From: Lentimicrobium sp. | GTDB taxonomy: Bacteria > Bacteroidota > Bacteroidia > Bacteroidales > Lentimicrobiaceae | NCBI GenBank assembly: GCA_013336205.1 | Contig: JAAXUD010000138.1 | Location: 1-7,059 of the forward strand | Direction: 5' to 3' | DNA length: 7,059 bases | Part shown: one piece after another, positions 1 to 4,585 of the stretch | Layout: every line of letters starts with the position of its first letter | How positions within the stretch are numbered: position 1 is the stretch's first letter | Notes under the pieces: model-generated | The model's database searches: none | What the model was told of the DNA's origin: nothing | Seen by the model: only the letters and a program-made list of their open reading frames with translations | Program-made: the position numbers and the translations under genes

Positions 1-729
1 TATGCCGCTGAAATGAACGTTAAGCTGGCTTCATCATGGAACAATCCCTCTTTTGAAGGCGCATTTATTCCTGTTGAGAAAAATGTTAATAAGGATGGTT
101 TTACCGCAACATGGAAAGTGCTGGAATTAAACAGGAATTATGGGCAGCAGGGAATCGGAAACTTTATTGATAGTGGGGAGGTGCTTTCAAACGCTGTTTT
201 TGAGGGTGATCGCATCAATTCAGACAACAATGCCGGAGGGTTCGGGGTAAACCTGTTGATACCGGTAGATCAATACCAGCGAACAACACGTGCAGCAAAA
301 TATGGGATACTTTTTGTAATTCTTACCTTCGTCACTTTCTTTTTCTTCGAATTGCTCCGAAAAAAATATGTCCACCCGCTTCAGTACCTGATTGTTGGTT
401 TTGCAGTGATGTTATTCTACCTGCTGTTGCTTTCACTGGCTGAATATCTGTTGTTTGATATTGCCTATGGCATTTCAGCACTGGTGGTAACCCTGATGGT
501 AATGTTGTATGCCGGAGCAATTTTTAGCAACCGCAGGTATGGAATTATTGTCGGGTTGATTTTATTTATGTTGTATGCCTATTTCTATACCCTTCTTCAA
601 TTGCAGTTGTATTCGCTGCTCTTCGGATCCATTGGAATGGTGATTATGCTGTCCATTATTATGTTATTAACCCGCAACCTCCATCGGGAAAGGGAAGCAG
701 CTGAATTGGAACAGGACGAAGTAAAGTAG
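1..729 (+). CDS. creD: CreD family inner-membrane protein, C-terminal half (5'-truncated by window edge)
   Basis: The reading frame is open from base 1, so the ATG at 13 is internal and the gene begins before the window. About 242 residues are visible, roughly half of the ~450 residues usual for CreD. The first ~95 visible residues are a soluble region, presumably the end of the periplasmic domain, with the family-like stretches GAFIPVEKN and GVNLLIPVDQYQRTTRAAKYG. About five closely packed hydrophobic segments follow (approximate visible residues 100-119, 127-150, 153-175, 179-200 and 202-224), then a short charged tail ending ELEQDEVK. CreD is an inner-membrane protein; in Enterobacteria it belongs to the CreBC regulon and is linked to colicin E2 tolerance and envelope integrity, but its biochemical activity is unknown. 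The upstream regulator is not visible. The stop codon lies 4 nt before a strong hairpin. Identification rests on recognised sequence style and topology. Confidence 0.9.
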   Translation, partial: YAAEMNVKLASSWNNPSFEGAFIPVEKNVNKDGFTATWKVLELNRNYGQQGIGNFIDSGEVLSNAVFEGDRINSDNNAGGFGVNLLIPVDQYQRTTRAAKYGILFVILTFVTFFFFELLRKKYVHPLQYLIVGFAVMLFYLLLLSLAEYLLFDIAYGISALVVTLMVMLYAGAIFSNRRYGIIVGLILFMLYAYFYTLLQLQLYSLLFGSIGMVIMLSIIMLLTRNLHREREAAELEQDEVK

Positions 730-733
730 CAGG

Positions 734-777
734 AAACAGAAGCAGGAATGAGAATTCACGTATTCCTGCTTCTGTTT
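734..777. terminator. Perfect 16-bp hairpin between convergent genes, probable bidirectional terminator
   Basis: AAACAGAAGCAGGAAT (734-749) is exactly reverse-complementary to ATTCCTGCTTCTGTTT (762-777), with a 12-nt spacer whose end bases could add a G·U pair. It begins 4 nt after the creD stop and ends 6 nt before the last base of the convergent small membrane gene. Each arm ends in three T residues on the side where transcription would leave, but neither side has a long T-tract. Position and perfect pairing support termination in both directions; the weak T-tract keeps this from being certain. Confidence 0.72.
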
Positions 778-783
778 GATTTC

Positions 784-1122
784 CTATTTGTTTGCAGACG
801 ACATAAAGTACAGGCAAACCGACAAAAGAAGCAGGTTGAGAGCCTGTGCTACTGTCGCCTGCGGTACAAAGCCCAGATACAGGTAATAGGCGAATAGTAA
901 ACTCAGCAGCAGGGCCGAAACTACTGTCAGGGATGGTTTTACGGTAAAACCGCCGGCAAAAAGCAGCACACCGAAAAGCACAAAAGCAAGTGCAATAAAA
1001 AATGGCTGGGTTTCATACTGCATTGCCACAATGGTTTTACCATGCAGCAATACAAGATATGCCAGAAGTGTGATCCTGAGAAGCCAGCGAGCGGCTGGCA
1101 GCAGCGATTTAACCGGTTTCAT
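784..1122 (-). CDS. Small four-helix integral membrane protein, function unknown
   Basis: This gene encodes 112 residues starting MKPVKSLL and ending FMSSANK. It is very hydrophobic, with about four predicted membrane spans (roughly residues 12-28, 40-58, 64-84 and 91-108). Positive charges cluster before the first span (K2, K5, R12, R16), which by the positive-inside rule suggests a cytoplasmic N terminus. I do not recognise the family and see no catalytic motif; small size and four helices resemble several unrelated small membrane families (DoxX-like in general shape only). The ATG at 1122 is preceded on the minus strand by CAAGGCAG, a weak ribosome site typical of this phylum. It starts 41 nt after the aspS stop on the same strand with no terminator between, so co-transcription with aspS is likely. 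The 734-777 hairpin ends the unit. Confidence 0.72.
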   Translation of the reverse strand: MKPVKSLLPAARWLLRITLLAYLVLLHGKTIVAMQYETQPFFIALAFVLFGVLLFAGGFTVKPSLTVVSALLLSLLFAYYLYLGFVPQATVAQALNLLLLSVCLYFMSSANK

Positions 1123-1163
1123 CTGCCTTGATTTATTAATATTTTAGCAATAAGCGATTTTAC

Positions 1164-2918
1164 CTATTTCACTGGTACATTCACGATTAACTTCAGTTCT
1201 TCCAGCTGTTCCTGTTTGATGGGTGATGGCGAATCTATCATAACATCGCGGCCCGAATTATTTTTCGGGAAGGCAATGTAATCGCGGATGCTGTCAGAGC
1301 CTCCGAAAAGAGAACACATACGGTCGAAGCCAAAGGCAATACCACCGTGAGGAGGTGCGCCAAATTCAAAGGCATTCATAAGAAAGCCAAACTGCGCCTG
1401 GGCATCTTCATCTGTGAAACCAAGAATTGTAAACATACGTTTCTGAAGATCTTTGTTGTGGATTCGGATCGATCCACCGCCAATTTCAACGCCATTGATT
1501 ACCAGATCATAGGCATTGGCTCTCACCTTGCCAGGATTGGTATCTAGCAAAGGAATATCTTCAGGTTTGGGTGAAGTAAACGGATGGTGCATGGCATAAT
1601 ACCGCTGTGTGTCTTCATCCCACTCCAGCAAAGGAAAATCTACCACCCAAAGCGGTGCGAATACTTCAGGCGTTCTGAGTCCAAGCTGGTTTCCCATTTC
1701 GAGGCGCAATTCCGATAGGGCCTTGCGGGTTTTATTGGCGGGTCCGGCCAGAATCAGCAGCAGGTCGCCTGGCTTGGCTTCAAATGCCAGGGCCCATTTC
1801 TTCAGGTCTTCTTCGCTGTAAAATTTATCAACGGAAGATTTCAGACTTCCATCTTCATTGTAGCGCACATAAATAAGCCCACCGGCGCCTACCTGCGGAC
1901 GTTTTACGAAATCAGTAAGTGCGTCAAGTTGTTTTCGGGTATAACCCGCGCTGGCGGTTGCATTTATTCCGGCAACCAGTTCAGCATCGTCGAATACTTT
2001 GAAATCATGTCCTTTTACGAGGTCAGTTATTTCAACAAAGGTCATTCCAAAGCGGATATCGGGTTTGTCGTTCCCGTAATTTTTCATGGCATCGGCAAAG
2101 GTCATCCGGGGGAGTTCATTTATTTCAACCCCTTTAACCGTTTTGAATAAATATTTGGTGAGTCCTTCAAAGGTGTCGAGAATATCATCCTGGGTTACAA
2201 ACGACATTTCGCAGTCGATCTGGGTAAATTCAGGCTGGCGGTCGGCACGCAAATCTTCATCGCGGAAACATTTGACAATCTGAAAATATTTGTCAAATCC
2301 GGCAACCATCAACAATTGCTTGAAAGTTTGCGGCGATTGTGGTAATGCATAAAACTGACCTTCGTTCATGCGCGAAGGAACCACGAAATCGCGGGCACCT
2401 TCGGGCGTTGATTTTATCAGCACCGGGGTTTCAACTTCTATAAAACCCACATCGTTCATGTAGTTACGTGTTTCAATACCCATAAGGTGCCTGAGCATAA
2501 GGTTGTCGCGTACAGCACTGCGCCTCAGATCGAGGTAGCGATACTTCATGCGGAGTTCATCTCCACCATCGGTATTGTCTTCAATGGTAAAAGGCGGTGT
2601 TTTTGATACATTCAGAATTTCGAGTATGTCAACAATGATTTCAACATCACCGGTAGCCATTTTCGGGTTCTTATTGCTTCGTTCAGCAACTACTCCTGTG
2701 GCAGAAATAACAAATTCGCGACCCAGCTTTCGGGCTTCCTGGCAGAGGCTGGCATTGGTTTCCATGTTAAAAACCAGTTGAGTGAGGCCATACCGGTCGC
2801 GCAAATCAATGAAAGTCATTCCGCCAAGGTCGCGTGAGCGCTGAACCCAGCCGGCAAGGGTAACAGTTTGTCCTTTGTGTGTTAAATTAAGTTCTCCGCA
2901 GGTATTTGAACGTAGCAT
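1164..2918 (-). CDS. aspS: Aspartate--tRNA ligase (AspRS, class II, bacterial type)
   Basis: This 584-residue cytoplasmic enzyme charges tRNA-Asp with aspartate using ATP; the length matches bacterial AspRS (~590). Residues 1 to ~105 form the OB-fold anticodon domain ([21 protein letters not shown]), with Phe36 and Gln47 matching E. coli anticodon-contacting positions. The class II catalytic core shows motif 1 around [21 protein letters not shown] (158-178), the QSPQ aspartate-site signature at 194-197, motif 2 [18 protein letters not shown] (218-235, Arg219) and motif 3 GIAFGFDRM (526-534, Arg533). Residues ~285-410 are the inserted GAD domain typical of bacterial AspRS. Leu31 aligns with E. 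coli Leu30 rather than the His31 of the non-discriminating Pseudomonas enzyme, suggesting a tRNA-Asp-specific enzyme (inference). The start [10 protein letters not shown] aligns with the E. coli N terminus. No Shine-Dalgarno is seen, only an A-rich leader. A small membrane-protein gene follows 41 nt downstream. Confidence 0.98.
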   Translation of the reverse strand: MLRSNTCGELNLTHKGQTVTLAGWVQRSRDLGGMTFIDLRDRYGLTQLVFNMETNASLCQEARKLGREFVISATGVVAERSNKNPKMATGDVEIIVDILEILNVSKTPPFTIEDNTDGGDELRMKYRYLDLRRSAVRDNLMLRHLMGIETRNYMNDVGFIEVETPVLIKSTPEGARDFVVPSRMNEGQFYALPQSPQTFKQLLMVAGFDKYFQIVKCFRDEDLRADRQPEFTQIDCEMSFVTQDDILDTFEGLTKYLFKTVKGVEINELPRMTFADAMKNYGNDKPDIRFGMTFVEITDLVKGHDFKVFDDAELVAGINATASAGYTRKQLDALTDFVKRPQVGAGGLIYVRYNEDGSLKSSVDKFYSEEDLKKWALAFEAKPGDLLLILAGPANKTRKALSELRLEMGNQLGLRTPEVFAPLWVVDFPLLEWDEDTQRYYAMHHPFTSPKPEDIPLLDTNPGKVRANAYDLVINGVEIGGGSIRIHNKDLQKRMFTILGFTDEDAQAQFGFLMNAFEFGAPPHGGIAFGFDRMCSLFGGSDSIRDYIAFPKNNSGRDVMIDSPSPIKQEQLEELKLIVNVPVK

Positions 2919-2938
2919 AGGGTTTTCGTTTTAATGCG

Positions 2939-2968
2939 CAAAATTAAACAATTTAAGGTTTCTGTCAC
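2939..2968 (-). promoter_or_regulatory. Candidate aspS promoter (TAnnTTTG -7 box)
   Basis: On the minus strand, TAATTTTG (2946-2939) exactly matches the Bacteroidetes -7 consensus TAnnTTTG. Upstream, GTGACA (2968-2963) is a poor match to a -33 element, with 16 nt between. The implied transcription start would be near 2933, leaving a leader of about 15 nt before the aspS ATG. The -7 word could arise by chance in AT-rich DNA; the position relative to the start codon is the main support. Confidence 0.42.
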
Positions 2969-3022
2969 GCTCAGGGTAATCTATACATAGTTTAAAAAAA
3001 AAGCAGATTTCCGGATTACTTT

Positions 3023-3054
3023 TTTGAAGATTAGTGATAAACAATAAAAATTTG
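3023..3054 (+). promoter_or_regulatory. Candidate promoter for the secreted-protein gene
   Basis: On the plus strand, TTTG at 3023-3026 is followed after 20 nt by AAAATTTG at 3047-3054. This resembles the Bacteroidetes arrangement of a -33 TTTG and a -7 TAnnTTTG, with one mismatch (A for T at the first -7 base). Transcription would begin near the six-G run at 3058-3063, giving a leader of about 40 nt before the ATG at 3103. The rest of the 184-nt divergent intergenic region (2919-3102) is AT-rich, with an A9 run (2994-3002) and a T6 run (3020-3025); I see no other gene or RNA in it. Confidence 0.35.
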
Positions 3055-3102
3055 TCAGGGGGGACTACTAAAGCTTGGATAACTAATTAACTTAACAGTG
3101 CC

Positions 3103-3819
3103 ATGAAACAATTTTCGATCCTGATTATATTGTCGGCACTCTTAACACTTACTGTAAAGGCTCAATCCGCAAGGGTTGAGCCTTTTGTTGATGCTGTTCC
3201 CTATAGTTTGAAGACTCCTTCCGGTTTATTTCTGACAAATCAGGATGCAGCTTCCGTTAAGGATTTTTTTAATACTCAAACATCAATCAGACCAGAAAAT
3301 ATAATTGCTGTCGATGAGGGTTATTATCATGGATACCGATTGTGTTACAACAAGGCCAATTGTATGGATCATCAATCTGCTGCTGCCTGGATACAGGTTT
3401 TAACCATCGATGAAAAAGAATGCATAGCCTGGTTTGAGAAAAAAAATCCGGAACTCTTAATGGTGCCGTTTCTGGGAATGAAAGAATTGGCAGGCAGGCA
3501 TAAGCAAACAAAAGAGGAATTCCGTGAGGTTTATAATCATTACAAAAAACTGTCGTGCAGGCTATATCGTCAATCAGAAGATTCCAAAGGCGAAGAAGCC
3601 AATGAATTATCGCTTGTTCTTGAAAAGTATTCCAACAGAATCAACAGGCAAACAGATCAGATGTTTGCTTCCAACAGCAATGAATCCCTTACATTACCGA
3701 TGAATGACAATGAATATAGCTGGAGCCTGTGGTTGCAATGCCTTGAGGAGCTTGAAGTTGTCGGATATGTTACCCTGATAGAATATAGTGAATTACCCGG
3801 TTCAGGCAACTATTGGTAA
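3103..3819 (+). CDS. Secreted protein of unknown function with Sec signal peptide
   Basis: This gene encodes 238 residues. The N terminus has a Lys at position 3, a hydrophobic core (ILIILSALLTLTV) and a V-K-A cleavage site before Gln21, the usual shape of a Bacteroidetes Sec signal peptidase I signal. The mature part is ~218 residues with no membrane span, five cysteines (81, 87, 107, 152, 213), and a Lys/Glu-rich, probably helical middle (about 130-185, including KQTKEEFREVYNHYKKL). Its C terminus is GSGNYW, with no type IX secretion C-terminal domain visible, so it is probably periplasmic or released. I do not recognise the family and see no catalytic motif. There is no Shine-Dalgarno; the leader before ATG is AT-rich. 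It is on the same strand as the lipoprotein gene 93 nt downstream, with no clear terminator between, so the two may share a transcript. Confidence 0.75.
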   Translation: MKQFSILIILSALLTLTVKAQSARVEPFVDAVPYSLKTPSGLFLTNQDAASVKDFFNTQTSIRPENIIAVDEGYYHGYRLCYNKANCMDHQSAAAWIQVLTIDEKECIAWFEKKNPELLMVPFLGMKELAGRHKQTKEEFREVYNHYKKLSCRLYRQSEDSKGEEANELSLVLEKYSNRINRQTDQMFASNSNESLTLPMNDNEYSWSLWLQCLEELEVVGYVTLIEYSELPGSGNYW

Positions 3820-3863
3820 ATCCCCCGATCTTCCTTAATAAATTTCCGCAAAAGCTTGGTTTT

Positions 3864-3890
3864 TAGCGTAATATTTCGTATATTGCGTTA
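3864..3890. other. Imperfect 11-bp hairpin upstream of the lipoprotein gene
   Basis: TAGCGTAATAT (3864-3874) can pair with ATATTGCGTTA (3880-3890) across a TTCGT loop: nine Watson-Crick pairs and two G·U pairs. It ends 22 nt before the ATG at 3913. There is no T-tract after it, so it does not look like a terminator for the preceding gene. It could be an operator-like dyad or a leader structure; in AT-rich DNA it may also be chance. A weak promoter-like pair, TTG (3856-3858) and TATATTGC (3879-3886), overlaps it. Confidence 0.3.
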
Positions 3891-3912
3891 CAAACAGTTA
3901 AACTATGGCATC

Positions 3913-4479
3913 ATGGCAACACGTATTCTGCTGGTGTCATTATTTCTTTCCTTATTGGTAGCCTGCGATAAGAAAGAGGATGACATTACTCCCGGCAAAG
4001 ACTACACAGGCGATCTTTCCCTGACTTATTCCCGTACTTTTCCGACACTTCAATCGGTCGTTGGGATTGATATAGAAATTTCAAAAAACGGAGAAGTTAC
4101 ATTCTCCAGCCCGCAGCCGGTTACTTATGACGGCATTTCGGAGAAAATGATTGAAGGCGACAGGATTAAAATCAGGGAACAGGGGTCGATAACCGTAACC
4201 TCGCTTTCCGGTCAATGGATCGAAGTTGATGGCAACGAGTATCTTGAAGTAAATCTTTCCTGCATGCTTGAGGGCACACAAACATTATGGGCGTATGAAG
4301 AATACCAGTGGTTAAAAGTTAGCGAAACACCATTCGCGCATGAGAACCCGGTTCAATGTCCAATGTTATTCAGGATTGATAATGCGGTATTATCAGGAGC
4401 AGTATGCGGGGCCAACTGCTGCGATGTATGGGGGAATACCTGCTTCAGGTGGAATTTATTGCTTACACCAAAAATCTGA
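3913..4479 (+). CDS. Putative surface lipoprotein with cysteine-rich C terminus, function unknown
   Basis: Starting at ATG 3913, the protein has 188 residues and a classical lipoprotein signal: MATRILLVSLFLSLLVAC, with lipobox LVAC and lipidated Cys18. The open frame reaches back to a TTG at 3856, but that start would put ~20 extra polar and charged residues before the signal, so ATG 3913 is preferred. Cys18 is followed by DKKEDD, which resembles the Lys plus Asp/Glu-rich export signal that sends lipoproteins to the outer face of the outer membrane in some Bacteroidetes (known for Capnocytophaga; inference here). The mature part has alternating polar and hydrophobic stretches, suggesting beta structure (DLSLTYSRTF, GIDIEISKNGEVTFSS, GSITVTSL, QWIEVDGNEYLEVNLSC). 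Six further cysteines sit at 117, 149, 165, 169, 170 and 177, four within VCGANCCDVWGNTC, which could form disulfides or bind metal. The family is not recognised. A rho-independent terminator follows directly. Confidence 0.78.
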   Translation: MATRILLVSLFLSLLVACDKKEDDITPGKDYTGDLSLTYSRTFPTLQSVVGIDIEISKNGEVTFSSPQPVTYDGISEKMIEGDRIKIREQGSITVTSLSGQWIEVDGNEYLEVNLSCMLEGTQTLWAYEEYQWLKVSETPFAHENPVQCPMLFRIDNAVLSGAVCGANCCDVWGNTCFRWNLLLTPKI

Positions 4480-4499
4480 AAAAATTTCAGAAGTTCGAA

Positions 4500-4536
4500 A
4501 AAGCCGGAAAAATTGAATTTTCCGGCTTTAATTTTT
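4500..4536 (+). terminator. Rho-independent terminator after the lipoprotein gene
   Basis: AAAGCCGGAAAA (4500-4511) pairs perfectly with TTTTCCGGCTTT (4518-4529) around a 6-nt loop, followed by AATTTTT (4530-4536). This is a 12-bp stem with a GCCGG core and a five-T tract, 20 nt after the stop. On the other strand the stem ends in TTTTT (4502-4498), so it may also stop transcripts arriving from the convergent alpha-2-macroglobulin gene, which ends at 4578. It is the clearest terminator in the window. Confidence 0.88.
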
Positions 4537-4570
4537 GAACCAAATTGAGCGCAATGATAAATCGCTTAAC

Positions 4571-4585
4571 TCAGGTTTTACCTGA
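4571..4585. other. Short hairpin spanning the alpha-2-macroglobulin stop codon
   Basis: TCAGG (4571-4575) and CCTGA (4581-4585) form a 5-bp dyad around TTTTA, which contains the minus-strand stop (TAA at 4580-4578). It is too short to be a confident terminator by itself. The facing lipoprotein gene has a similar 6-bp dyad (CTGAAA 4476-4481 and TTTCAG 4485-4490) over its own stop. Confidence 0.25.

Noticed and set aside
13..15. ATG as the start of the CreD gene
   Set aside because: The frame is open to base 1 and the visible protein begins in the middle of the CreD periplasmic domain, so this Met is internal.
1347..2781. Several short plus-strand open frames inside aspS
   Set aside because: All overlap conserved synthetase motifs on the other strand and show no recognisable protein character.
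3287..3511. 74-codon minus-strand open frame inside the secreted-protein gene
   Set aside because: It is antisense to a frame with a clean signal peptide and has no signal, domain or ribosome-site support.
3070..3859. AAAGCTTGG occurring upstream of both exported-protein genes (3070-3078 and 3851-3859)
   Set aside because: Nine bases only, at different distances from the two start codons (24 and 53 nt), with no flanking similarity; most likely chance.
3856..3912. TTG start giving a 207-residue version of the lipoprotein
   Set aside because: It would place charged and polar residues ahead of a well-formed lipoprotein signal; ATG at 3913 gives a standard signal with Cys18. The nearby ATG at 3905 is out of frame.
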